From Candidatus Methylophosphatis haderslevensis (GTDB lineage Bacteria; Pseudomonadota; Gammaproteobacteria; Burkholderiales; Rhodocyclaceae), in NCBI GenBank assembly GCA_016711925.1, contig JADJSA010000006.1:124001-188000 (forward strand): a stretch of DNA of 64,000 nucleotides, given 5' to 3'. Numbering within the stretch: position 1 is the stretch's first letter; every line of letters starts with the position of its first letter. A program made the position numbers and the translations under genes. A model generated the notes under the pieces. That model made no database searches. It was not told where the DNA came from and was given only the letters and a program-made list of their open reading frames with translations. Below, piece by piece: positions 17,962 to 27,671 of this stretch.

Positions 17962-19624
17962 CCTCGATCATCCGGGTGATCTGCCATTGCTGGGCGATCG
18001 AGAGTACGTTGTTGACCACCCAGTAAAGTACCAGTCCGGCGGGGAAGAACAGGAACATGCCAGTGAAGACAATCGGCATGAACATCATCACCTTGGCCTG
18101 GATCGGGTCCGGCGGCGTCGGGTTGAGCTTGGTCTGGATCAGCATCGTCGCGCCCATGATCAGCGGCAGGATATAGAACGGATCCTTGACCGAAAGATCA
18201 TGAATCCAGCCGATCCAGGGCGCATGGCGCATTTCCACGCTGCCCAGCAATACCCAGTACAGCGCGATGAATACCGGAATCTGCACCACGATAGGCAGAC
18301 AGCCGCCAAGCGGATTGATCTTCTCTTTCTTGTACAACTCCATCATTTCCTGGTTGAGCTTCGCGCGGTCGTCGCCATACTGCTCCTTGAGCCGAGTTAG
18401 CTTGGGCATGACCATCCGCATCTTCGCCATTGACTTGTAACTGGCGGCCGAGAGCGGGAAAAATGCCGCCTTGATCAGGACCGTAAGGGCGATGATCGCC
18501 CAGCCCCAGTTGCCGAGCAGCTTGTGGAACCATTCAAGCACCCAGAACAGCGGTGCCGCGATCATCGTCAGCCAACCGTAATCGACCACCAGATCCAGTC
18601 CGGTCGCCACGAACCCCGGGTTCGACGGGTCGGGATTCTTCAACCGGCCCTGCTCCTGCGGACCGGCATACAGCGGCGCGGAGATGCCGCCGTTGGCGTT
18701 GGGGGCAATACTCGCCAGTGGCAGAATCACCCCGGCGGAGTAAAGGTTGTCGCCGACCTTGCGCACGAAGAATTCGCGTTCTGCACTACCCTGCGGCAAC
18801 CAGGCCGAAACGAAATAGTGCTGGACGATGCCGATCCAGCCATTGTTCGCCTTGGGCGTGAACTTGGCCTTCTCCTTGGCGATGTCCTCGAACGTGATCT
18901 TCTTGTATTTGTCGCCGTCGGTGTACAGAGCCGCGCCGGTGAACGTCTGCACCATCCGCGTATCGCTCGGCGGTTCGGTACCGTCGCGTTCGAGTTGGAA
19001 ATAGGCGTTGGGTGCAAGTGCGACCGGTCCCTTGTTCTCAATCTGGTAGGCAACGTCGATCAGGTAACTGCCGCGCCGGAAAGTCATCACTTTCGTGACC
19101 TTCACGCCATTGTTCGCGGGCGCCTCGAGTCGCAGTTCAAACGTATCCTTGCCCTCGGCCAGACTGAAGCTTCCCGGCGTAAGGCTGAACACGGTCTTGT
19201 GCGAAGGAAGTCCCTGCCCGATCAGCCCGGACTGCGCACGATAGGTATGCTGCGCATCCGACTCCAGCAGCACGAAATTCTTGCTCGAGTCCGAAGTCGC
19301 CTTGTGCTGGAGCAACTCGAGGCGAACGATATCGCCGCCCTGTGACGAGACCTCGGCGACATAAAGATCGGTTTCGACAACCGCCTTTGCCGCCGCCGCT
19401 GCCACGGCTTGCGCAGGACTCGCCACCGGAACCGCGCTGCTGCCGGCAGACAGGCTGGACGACGGCGTCGGGGTGGCTGCGGGAGCCGGCGCGGTAGCTC
19501 CAGTCGATTGATTCGCCGGTGTTTTCACCGTCGCAGCGGGCTGGTGCTGGCGCTGCCAGCCGTCCCAAAGCATCACCAGTGAAAACGTAAGAACCAGCAG
19601 CAGTATTAGGCGTTGCGAATCCAT
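17939..19624 (-). CDS. yidC: Membrane protein insertase YidC
   Basis: A 561-residue Oxa1-family insertase of the Gram-negative type: N-terminal helix (LILLLVLTFSLVMLWDGW), a proline/alanine-rich linker, a large periplasmic beta domain (~residues 80-340), then the five-helix core. The core includes the conserved LTVLIKAAFFPLSAASYKSM, a cytoplasmic helical hairpin, and GGCLPIVVQIPVFIALYWVL. It inserts membrane proteins alone or with SecYEG. It sits between yidD and mnmE in the standard order. Confidence 0.96.
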   Translation of the reverse strand: MDSQRLILLLVLTFSLVMLWDGWQRQHQPAATVKTPANQSTGATAPAPAATPTPSSSLSAGSSAVPVASPAQAVAAAAAKAVVETDLYVAEVSSQGGDIVRLELLQHKATSDSSKNFVLLESDAQHTYRAQSGLIGQGLPSHKTVFSLTPGSFSLAEGKDTFELRLEAPANNGVKVTKVMTFRRGSYLIDVAYQIENKGPVALAPNAYFQLERDGTEPPSDTRMVQTFTGAALYTDGDKYKKITFEDIAKEKAKFTPKANNGWIGIVQHYFVSAWLPQGSAEREFFVRKVGDNLYSAGVILPLASIAPNANGGISAPLYAGPQEQGRLKNPDPSNPGFVATGLDLVVDYGWLTMIAAPLFWVLEWFHKLLGNWGWAIIALTVLIKAAFFPLSAASYKSMAKMRMVMPKLTRLKEQYGDDRAKLNQEMMELYKKEKINPLGGCLPIVVQIPVFIALYWVLLGSVEMRHAPWIGWIHDLSVKDPFYILPLIMGATMLIQTKLNPTPPDPIQAKVMMFMPIVFTGMFLFFPAGLVLYWVVNNVLSIAQQWQITRMIEGGKAKTV

Positions 19625-19715
19625 AAGCGGAAAACTTTCCGGTGTGCGCGATCAAGGACGGAGAGGACAGTCGAGGCCGCAAGAATACGTGATCAAGCGT
19701 CGCAATGGATCAAGT

Positions 19716-19925
19716 TCATGGCACCGGATCGAAGCCACCCGGATGCCACGGGTGACACCGGCCGACCCTGCGCGCCGCCAGCCAGAATCCACGTACCACG
19801 CCATGTCGTTCCACCGCCTCGCGCGCATAGTCGGCGCAACTCGGGTAAAAGCGGCAGTTCTGTCCCAGCAGCGGGCTGACCAGGTATTTGTATACCTGCA
19901 GCAATCTGCTCACCAGACGTCTCAT
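19716..19925 (-). CDS. yidD: Membrane protein insertion efficiency factor YidD
   Basis: A 69-residue protein with the family pattern YKYLVSPLLGQNCRFYPSCADYA and CHPWHPGGFDPVP, including the conserved cysteines. It assists YidC-dependent membrane insertion. It overlaps the rnpA stop by 4 bases and lies 91 bases before yidC. Confidence 0.93.
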   Translation of the reverse strand: MRRLVSRLLQVYKYLVSPLLGQNCRFYPSCADYAREAVERHGVVRGFWLAARRVGRCHPWHPGGFDPVP

Positions 19926-20299
19926 TTTGGCAAACCGTCCAGCAAACTATCGATCTCGGCCCGAATCGCCGATTTGTCCCAAGCCGGCGGCGCAGACGAC
20001 AGACGCAGCACAAGATCGTGGGCGCGAAGCTGGAAACGCTTCGTTCTGAACGCTTCCCGAGCCAGGCGCTTGAGCAGATTGCGGTCAACCGCATGCCCCA
20101 CCAGCTTCTTCGCCACCACTACCCCAAGCCTTGCCGAGGCAAGGCCAGCCGGGCGAAACAGCAGTTGGAAGTGCTCACTACGCAGCGACTTGCGAAATGC
20201 AAAAACGGATGAAAAGTCATCCGTTTTGCTAAGTCTGGCGGCGCGTTGAAACGACTGGCGCGCAGCCGCGTCCTGTGCGCCTTCGGCTGACGCGCTCAG
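19922..20299 (-). CDS. rnpA: Ribonuclease P protein component, non-canonical CTG start
   Basis: RnpA binds RNase P RNA and helps mature tRNA 5' ends. The frame reads RLSKTDDFSSVFAFRK near its start, then KKLVGHAVDRNLLKRLAREAFR, the family signature. ATG, GTG and TTG are all absent upstream of an internal GTG inside VVVAKKL, which would delete the essential N-terminal strand. The frame has no stop back through the whole of rpmH. The best start is a CTG at 20299 overlapping the rpmH stop (CTGA), giving a normal 125-residue protein. Codons ~27-35 form an 11-bp hairpin followed by a T run on the coding strand (20191-20219). Upstream initiation inside rpmH cannot be excluded. Confidence 0.88.
   Translation of the reverse strand: MSASAEGAQDAAARQSFQRAARLSKTDDFSSVFAFRKSLRSEHFQLLFRPAGLASARLGVVVAKKLVGHAVDRNLLKRLAREAFRTKRFQLRAHDLVLRLSSAPPAWDKSAIRAEIDSLLDGLPK
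20191..20219 (-). terminator. Terminator-like hairpin inside rnpA
   Basis: On the coding strand AAAACGGATGA, a short loop and TCATCCGTTTT form a near-perfect stem ending in TTTTT. It has the form of an intrinsic terminator but encodes KTDDFSSVF. It could attenuate transcription between rpmH and the rest of rnpA, or be a coincidence of coding constraints. Confidence 0.35.
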
Positions 20300-20430
20300 A
20301 CGGCCAGCTGGGAACGGCCCTTTGCCCGCCGAGCGCGCAGGACGGCCCGGCCGGCGCGGGTACGCGAGCGGACAAGAAAACCGTGGGTACGCTTGCGCCG
20401 AACGACCGAGGGTTGATATGTGCGTTTCAT
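20296..20430 (-). CDS. rpmH: 50S ribosomal protein L34
   Basis: A 44-residue basic protein starting MKRTYQPSVVRRKRTHGFLV and ending RRAKGRSQLAV, the full L34 pattern. It heads the minus-strand rpmH-rnpA-yidD-yidC-mnmE operon opposite dnaA. A strong promoter lies 31-59 bases upstream. Its stop codon overlaps the proposed CTG start of rnpA. Confidence 0.97.
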   Translation of the reverse strand: MKRTYQPSVVRRKRTHGFLVRSRTRAGRAVLRARRAKGRSQLAV

Positions 20431-20460
20431 GTTTGGATTCTGACTTGGGCGAAACCCGTG

Positions 20461-20489
20461 ATTACACCGCCGGCCAACTGAAAAGTCAA
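20461..20489 (-). promoter_or_regulatory. rpmH operon promoter
   Basis: On the minus strand TTGACT (20484-20489) and TGTAAT (20461-20466) are separated by 17 bases, close to the sigma70 consensus. A perfect DnaA box lies 21 bases upstream of the -35 element, so DnaA could modulate it. Confidence 0.8.
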
Positions 20490-20510
20490 TGCCTTTTTCT
20501 TTCCCGGGGC

Positions 20511-20519
20511 TGTGGATAA
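20511..20519 (-). promoter_or_regulatory. DnaA box
   Basis: TGTGGATAA is the exact complement of the consensus TTATCCACA, located between the divergent rpmH and dnaA promoters. Confidence 0.85.
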
Positions 20520-20744
20520 CTTTTCCCGGGAGCGCTAGAATGCCAGTCCGGCCTGCCCTCCCAACCCCTGAAAGATCCCCCGCTTCGGCGCGCGCAGAAC
20601 TGACTTGTTCAATATATTCATATTCTTATTGGCTTCGCTCGGAATCGTCGCCGATCGCCGCCGCTGCGTCGGAATGATCCAAATTGCATGGATCTCGCGA
20701 CCCGGGCAGGTGCCGCAGGCGGCTTGGCCGGGACGGGATTGGGC

Positions 20745-22151
20745 ATGAGTTCCAGCGAATTCTGGTCGGTCTGTCTCAGCCGCTTCGAGCAGGAACTGTC
20801 GCAGCAGCAGTTCCAGACCTGGATCAAGACGCTGCGCACCGCAGACGCCGCCAATGACCCCGATGCCGCGGGCCGGGTGCGTCTGATCGCACCGAACCGC
20901 TTCGTCCTGCAATGGGTCCGCGAACGATACCTGCGCCGCATCGAGGAACTTGGCCAGGAGTTTTTCGATTCTCCGGTCAGCATCATGCTTTCGCTGCCGG
21001 AGTCGCCCGCGCCCGGGCCGCAGTCGGCGCCCGCGCACAACTTGAAAGCAGTCTCGTCCGTTGTGTCGGCCGACGAACCGGTGGCGCCCGTATCGCCGCA
21101 AGCTGCACCGGCCGATGCGACTCCCTACGACAAGACCCGATTGAACCCGGATTTTGCCTTCGACACCCTGGTTACCGGCCGCGCCAACGATCTTGCCCGC
21201 GCCGCGGCGATGCAGGTCGCCCAGAATCCGGGTGTCTCGTACAACCCATTGTTCGTGTACGGCGGCGTCGGCCTGGGCAAGACGCACCTTATCCACGCCT
21301 TGGGTAACGAGGTCGCACGGCGCAATCCGCGCGCCGTGATCCGCTATGTCCATGCCGAGGACTACTACGCGGACGTGGTTCGTGCCTACCAGCAGAAGTC
21401 TTTCGATGTCTTCAAGCGCTATTACCGGTCGCTCGACCTGCTGTTGATCGACGACATCCAGTTCTTCAACAACAAGAACCGCACCCAGGAAGAGTTCTTC
21501 CACGCTTTCAATGCCTTGACTGAGGCCAAGAAGCAGATAGTGATTACTTGCGACACCTATCCCAAGGATGTCGAGGGTTTGGAGGACCGCCTCATTTCGC
21601 GTTTCGACTGGGGCTTGACGGTCCAGATCGAGCCGCCCGAACTGGAAATGCGGGTCGCGATCCTCAACAAGAAAGCGGAATCCGAGCGCATCAGCCTTGC
21701 CGAAGAAGTGGCTTTCCTTATCGCCAAAAACCTGCGCTCGAATGTCCGCGAACTCGAAGGGGCGCTGAAAAAAGTATTGGCGTTTTCGCGCTTTCACGCC
21801 CGCCCGATCTCGCTGGAGTTGGCGAAGGAAGCGTTGAAGGATTTGCTCGGCGCGTACAATCGGCAGATTTCCCTTGAATCCATTCAGAAAACCGTCGCCG
21901 ATTACTACAAAATGAAAGTCGCGGAGATGTATTCCAAGAAGCGCACCCGGGCCGTCGCCCGCCCGCGCCAGGTCGCGATGTGGCTGGCCAAGGAGCTTAC
22001 GCCCGAGTCGTATCCGGCGATTGGCGACGCATTCGGCGGGCGCGACCATACCACCGTGCTGCATGCCTATCGCACCATCAACGATTTGCGTCTGTCCGAT
22101 CCGGTTCTCAATCACGACCTGCATGTCCTGACCCAGGTATTGCGTGGATGA
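20745..22151 (+). CDS. dnaA: Chromosomal replication initiator DnaA
   Basis: A 468-residue initiator. Domain I starts SSSEFWSVCLSRFEQELSQQQF, a Pro/Ala-rich linker follows, and the AAA+ domain has Walker A (YGGVGLGKTHL), Walker B (LLLIDDIQFF) and sensor motifs. The C-terminal domain IV carries the DNA-binding GGRDHTTVLHAYR. It melts oriC and loads helicase. The ATG at 20745 places SSSEFW at the usual beginning; an upstream ATG at 20688 would add 19 unlikely residues. It is followed after 232 bases by dnaN. Confidence 0.97.
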   Translation: MSSSEFWSVCLSRFEQELSQQQFQTWIKTLRTADAANDPDAAGRVRLIAPNRFVLQWVRERYLRRIEELGQEFFDSPVSIMLSLPESPAPGPQSAPAHNLKAVSSVVSADEPVAPVSPQAAPADATPYDKTRLNPDFAFDTLVTGRANDLARAAAMQVAQNPGVSYNPLFVYGGVGLGKTHLIHALGNEVARRNPRAVIRYVHAEDYYADVVRAYQQKSFDVFKRYYRSLDLLLIDDIQFFNNKNRTQEEFFHAFNALTEAKKQIVITCDTYPKDVEGLEDRLISRFDWGLTVQIEPPELEMRVAILNKKAESERISLAEEVAFLIAKNLRSNVRELEGALKKVLAFSRFHARPISLELAKEALKDLLGAYNRQISLESIQKTVADYYKMKVAEMYSKKRTRAVARPRQVAMWLAKELTPESYPAIGDAFGGRDHTTVLHAYRTINDLRLSDPVLNHDLHVLTQVLRG

Positions 22152-22208
22152 GCCCGATCCGAGTGCCGCCAGCCTGTGCGCAACCCCGGTATGGATACCG
22201 GAGCGAAT

Positions 22209-22217
22209 TGTGGACAA
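22209..22217 (-). promoter_or_regulatory. Near-consensus DnaA box
   Basis: TGTGGACAA is the complement of TTGTCCACA, one mismatch from consensus, in the dnaA-dnaN gap. A short palindrome (CCGGTAT/ATACCGG, 22186-22201) lies just before it. Confidence 0.5.
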
Positions 22218-22333
22218 GCGCCGGTTCCGATCGCCGGCCGAAAACCATCAACAATTCGCCCACGCTGCCCGGCGCCCCTTGCCAACACCTTTCCGGCGTA
22301 TCCAAGAAATTGATATCCGAAGATAAAACCGGC

Positions 22334-22342
22334 TTATCCACA
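22334..22342 (+). promoter_or_regulatory. DnaA box upstream of dnaN
   Basis: A perfect TTATCCACA located 41 bases before the dnaN start and adjacent to an AT-rich stretch (22355-22384). Confidence 0.8.
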
Positions 22343-22383
22343 GAATTCGCCGCAGCATAGTCTTTATAAGAGGTATAAATACA

Positions 22384-23487
22384 ATGCTTCTAATAAACAC
22401 CCAACGCGATGCCCTGCTTGGACCACTGCAAGCCGTTTCCGGCATCGTCGAGAAGCGCCACACCCTTCCCATCCTCTCCAACGTGCTGCTGGAAAAGCAG
22501 GGCGATCGCCTTACCCTGCTCGCCACCGACATCGAAATCCAGATCAAGACAAGCACGGTCACCAGCGGCGGTGCCGACGTCGCACTGACCGTCGGCGCGC
22601 GCAAGCTGCAGGACATCCTGCGATCCCTGCCGGAAGGCGCCAATATCAGCCTGCAGCTCGACGACAAACGGCTGACAGTCAAGGCCGGCAAGAGCCGTTT
22701 CGCCCTGCAGACACTACCGGCTGCGGACTACCCGCGCATGGCACAGGCTGAAGGCGAACCGCTCAAACTCGCGCTGACACAAAAGCGCTTCAAGCGGCTG
22801 CTCGGTTTCGTTCAGTACGCGATGGCCCAGCAGGATATTCGCTACTACCTCAATGGCCTGCTGCTGGTCGTTGCCGGCGACGAGTTGCGTGTGGTCGCAA
22901 CCGACGGTCACCGGCTTGCCTACGCGTCCGAGTCGATCGACGAAAATCTGGTCCGTACCGAAGCCATCCTGCCGCGCAAGACAGTGCTGGAACTGGCGCG
23001 CCAGCTCGCCGACAGCGACGAGCCGCTCGAGATCCAGCTCGGCGGCAACCAGGTGGTATTCCGCTTCGGAAACGTGGAACTGGTTTCCAAACTGATCGAC
23101 GGCAAATTTCCCGACTACGAGCGGGTGATCCCGCAGAATCACCAGAAACTGCTGACCATCCCGCGCCTGACCCTGCTGCAGTCGCTGGAACGGGTGGCGA
23201 TCCTGACCAACGAGAAATTCCGCGGCGTGCGCACCGTCCTCGCTGACGGCTGCCTGAAGATCATCGCCGCCAATGCCGAGCAGGAAGAGGCCGACGAGGA
23301 AATCGAAGTCGATTACAGCGGCGAAGCGCTCGATGTCGGTTTCAACGTCACCTACCTGCTCGACGTGTTGCGCAATGTATCGAGCGAAAACATCGAATGC
23401 CGCCTCAATGATTCCAATTCCAGCGCGTTGTTCACGCTGCCGGGCAACGAGCGCTTCAAGTACGTCGTGATGCCGATGCGCATCTAG
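22384..23487 (+). CDS. dnaN: DNA polymerase III beta sliding clamp
   Basis: A 367-residue clamp of three repeated domains. It begins LLINTQRDALLGPLQAVSGIVEKRHTLPILSN and ends FKYVVMPMRI, the typical C-terminus. A Shine-Dalgarno-like AAGAGG precedes the ATG. It encircles DNA and tethers polymerase III and other clamp-binding proteins. It is followed after 34 bases by gyrB in the standard dnaA-dnaN-gyrB order. Confidence 0.97.
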   Translation: MLLINTQRDALLGPLQAVSGIVEKRHTLPILSNVLLEKQGDRLTLLATDIEIQIKTSTVTSGGADVALTVGARKLQDILRSLPEGANISLQLDDKRLTVKAGKSRFALQTLPAADYPRMAQAEGEPLKLALTQKRFKRLLGFVQYAMAQQDIRYYLNGLLLVVAGDELRVVATDGHRLAYASESIDENLVRTEAILPRKTVLELARQLADSDEPLEIQLGGNQVVFRFGNVELVSKLIDGKFPDYERVIPQNHQKLLTIPRLTLLQSLERVAILTNEKFRGVRTVLADGCLKIIAANAEQEEADEEIEVDYSGEALDVGFNVTYLLDVLRNVSSENIECRLNDSNSSALFTLPGNERFKYVVMPMRI

Positions 23488-23521
23488 TGCGCGTATCGAT
23501 CCCGCATCCACCGGAGAAATG

Positions 23522-26008
<2,487 letters not shown>

Positions 26009-26133
26009 TGCCGTAGCAGCAGAGGCATCGCGCGGCCACCCAGTGCTTCGCGCAACGGCGCGCAACCTTCAGCGCCGCCGCGGCCGCTAGGACTGCGGAT
26101 TGCGCATTGGAAAATGCACTCGGCGTTTCAGCC

Positions 26134-26240
26134 GTCCGGAGAGCCGCATGGATAGGGCATCTTCAGCCATGCCATGCCACGAGGTCCGAGTGGCGCGGCT
26201 TGCCGGGATGGCATCTTCGAAATCGCCTATCCATGCGGCT
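26134..26240. repeat. Dispersed hairpin repeat, copy 2
   Basis: Lies in the 249-base gap between gyrB and the JAB gene. It begins TCCGGAGAGCCGCATGGATAGG; the 15-base arm at 26142-26156 is repeated exactly in inverted form at 26226-26240. The interior has further partial complementarity around GGCATCTTC, which occurs twice. The rest of the gap (26009-26133) shows nothing recognisable. Confidence 0.8.
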
Positions 26241-26257
26241 TCCAGCCAGATGCGAAG

Positions 26258-26812
26258 TCAGCCGCCGCCGGCCTCGCTCGCTGCCCCGTCGTCAGTCTCC
26301 GGTTCGCTGACCGCCGGGCCGCGGCCGACCGGCCGCGAGTCCGGGCCGATGAACAGCGCTTCCTCGCCGCTCCACGGATCGATCACCCAGCCGACGCTGT
26401 AATCGTGGTGAAAGAACGCCGCCTGGGTGCGCCGGTCGGTGTCGCTGAAAAACGCGCTGAGGCCCGGGTGGCTGTGGTACCAGCCGACGATCAGTTCGCC
26501 CGGCCCGAGCAGCGCGCGCGCGGCCGACCACACCGAGCCTTCCATGCGCAAGGAAATCGCCGAACCGTCGGCCTCGCGCGCCGCCACCGACTTTTCGATC
26601 CGCACATGGCTGACCGCCCCCGGCGCCCCGGCACTGCCGCAGCGCCACGCGCGGCCGATCAGCAACCCGCCCTGTTCCACGGACTTTTCGGCCAAGTGAG
26701 CAAGCACTTCAAGTTCTACGGCCGGGACGATATGGACGTCGCACACGCCGTCGCGGCCGGGCAGGACCGGCAGCGGATCGGGTGCCGGCGCGTTGCTCCA
26801 GCGGATCGCCAT
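26258..26812 (-). CDS. JAB/JAMM-family peptidase (deubiquitinase-like)
   Basis: A 184-residue JAB1/MPN metalloprotease. The JAMM residues are all present: Glu46 in VEQGGLLIG, His113 and His115 in YHSHPG, Ser123 and Asp126 in FSDTD. Such enzymes hydrolyse isopeptide or C-terminal bonds of ubiquitin-like proteins with one zinc. Here the likely jobs are trimming the final Arg of the upstream ubiquitin-like protein to expose Gly-Gly and removing it from targets. It is last in the five-gene minus-strand operon, 8 bases after the E2 gene. An upstream in-frame extension overlaps E2 and is not used. Confidence 0.9.
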   Translation of the reverse strand: MAIRWSNAPAPDPLPVLPGRDGVCDVHIVPAVELEVLAHLAEKSVEQGGLLIGRAWRCGSAGAPGAVSHVRIEKSVAAREADGSAISLRMEGSVWSAARALLGPGELIVGWYHSHPGLSAFFSDTDRRTQAAFFHHDYSVGWVIDPWSGEEALFIGPDSRPVGRGPAVSEPETDDGAASEAGGG

Positions 26813-26820
26813 GGCGCGCT

Positions 26821-27411
26821 TCAGGTCCGCACTTCGACGTCGCGGCGGCAGGCCGGGCAATGCACCAAGCCGCGCCGGCCGGCCGGCAGCCGCAGCGATT
26901 TGCCGCAGGCCGGGCAGGGGCGGATCACCCGCTCGGCCTCCCATTCCACGCGATCGGTCGGAAACGCCTCGGGCGTGCGCGCCAGTTGCGCCAGATACCA
27001 GTTCGCCGCCGGGCGATTGGCCGGCGAGGCCGGATTGACATGGCCGGCATCGAAGGTCGCCAGGCGGATCATGCGCTTGACCAGCAAGTCGAGGCCTTCG
27101 GAGGGCAGCCAGCGGTCGCCCTGGCACACCAGTCCGCTGGGGAAAACGTTCGGATGGAAAATCGGCGACTCGATGCTGACCGCCGGGCGCTCGAACGGGT
27201 AACGCGCCGGCAGGTCGATGCGAAACGTCACGCCAACGCTCGCCCGTTCCGGGTAGCGCTGATCGGCGGCGGTGCGGCAGCGCATTTCCAGCCGTATCGG
27301 CCGGCCCGGCGCGGCTTGCGCATCGAGCAGTTTGAGCCGGCCGCCGCTGGCCGCGGCGAGCGCGCGCAAGCTTTCCAGATCCGCCGCGCGGCGCAGTTGA
27401 TGCGCCGACAT
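26821..27411 (-). CDS. E2-like ubiquitin-conjugating enzyme with zinc-ribbon tail
   Basis: A 196-residue protein. Residues ~10-135 are a UBC fold with the E2 hallmark HPN (86-88), the active-site Cys96 eight residues after the Asn as in eukaryotic E2s (PNVFPSGLVCQGDRW), and the following Trp. Residues 166-188 are a zinc ribbon (CPAC ... CPAC), not part of classic E2s. It should accept the activated ubiquitin-like protein from the E1 and pass it to targets. Its ATG overlaps the ubiquitin-like gene's stop by one base (TGATG). Confidence 0.92.
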   Translation of the reverse strand: MSAHQLRRAADLESLRALAAASGGRLKLLDAQAAPGRPIRLEMRCRTAADQRYPERASVGVTFRIDLPARYPFERPAVSIESPIFHPNVFPSGLVCQGDRWLPSEGLDLLVKRMIRLATFDAGHVNPASPANRPAANWYLAQLARTPEAFPTDRVEWEAERVIRPCPACGKSLRLPAGRRGLVHCPACRRDVEVRT

Positions 27412-27671
27412 CAGCGCCCGCCGACGCCCGCCACCAGCACCGGCTGCACCTCGAGCACGTCGCCCTCCTTCACCTGGCCGTCGAGCGTGCCCGCCGGCAC
27501 CAGCACGCGCCCGGTGGTGGTATTGACCAGCGTGTAGTCCATGTCGGCCGGCAGCGCCCAGTTGTCTACCGCCGCCTGCAGCACCTCGGCCCCGGTGCTG
27601 TGCTCGTCCATCGCGATATCCGCGCGGCGGGTCTGGTCGGCGGTGCGAACCACGAGTCTGGTTTCAGCCAT
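27411..27671 (-). CDS. Ubiquitin-like protein ending in Gly-Gly-Arg
   Basis: An 86-residue protein with a beta-grasp pattern: strand LVVRTAD, helix TGAEVLQAAVDNWAL, strands YTLVNTTTGRVLVP and a terminal DVLEVQPVLVAGVGGR. The single residue after Gly84-Gly85 implies processing by the JAB enzyme before activation. Its place between E1 and E2 genes identifies it as the conjugated modifier; sequence similarity to ubiquitin itself is low, so the assignment rests on length, predicted fold, C-terminus and context. It overlaps the E1 gene by 8 bases. Confidence 0.87.
   Translation of the reverse strand: MAETRLVVRTADQTRRADIAMDEHSTGAEVLQAAVDNWALPADMDYTLVNTTTGRVLVPAGTLDGQVKEGDVLEVQPVLVAGVGGR

Larger units (their letters stand above)
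20431..20744. other. Putative oriC region between rpmH and dnaA
   Basis: This 314-base gap sits at the switch of gene orientation and contains one perfect DnaA box (20511-20519) and a 30-base AT-rich tract (20606-20636, including CAATATATTCATATTC), a candidate unwinding element in otherwise GC-rich DNA. A possible dnaA -10 (TAGAAT) is at 20536. Few boxes are visible, so the dnaA-dnaN gap may also contribute. Confidence 0.6.

Noticed and set aside
19922..20119. rnpA starting at the internal GTG (65 residues)
   Set aside because: It would remove the conserved N-terminal strand and helix required by RnpA, while the upstream in-frame sequence is clearly homologous.
26134..26240. Insertion sequence between gyrB and the JAB gene
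   Set aside because: Inverted repeats exist but enclose only ~70 bases without a transposase; it fits the short dispersed repeat family instead.
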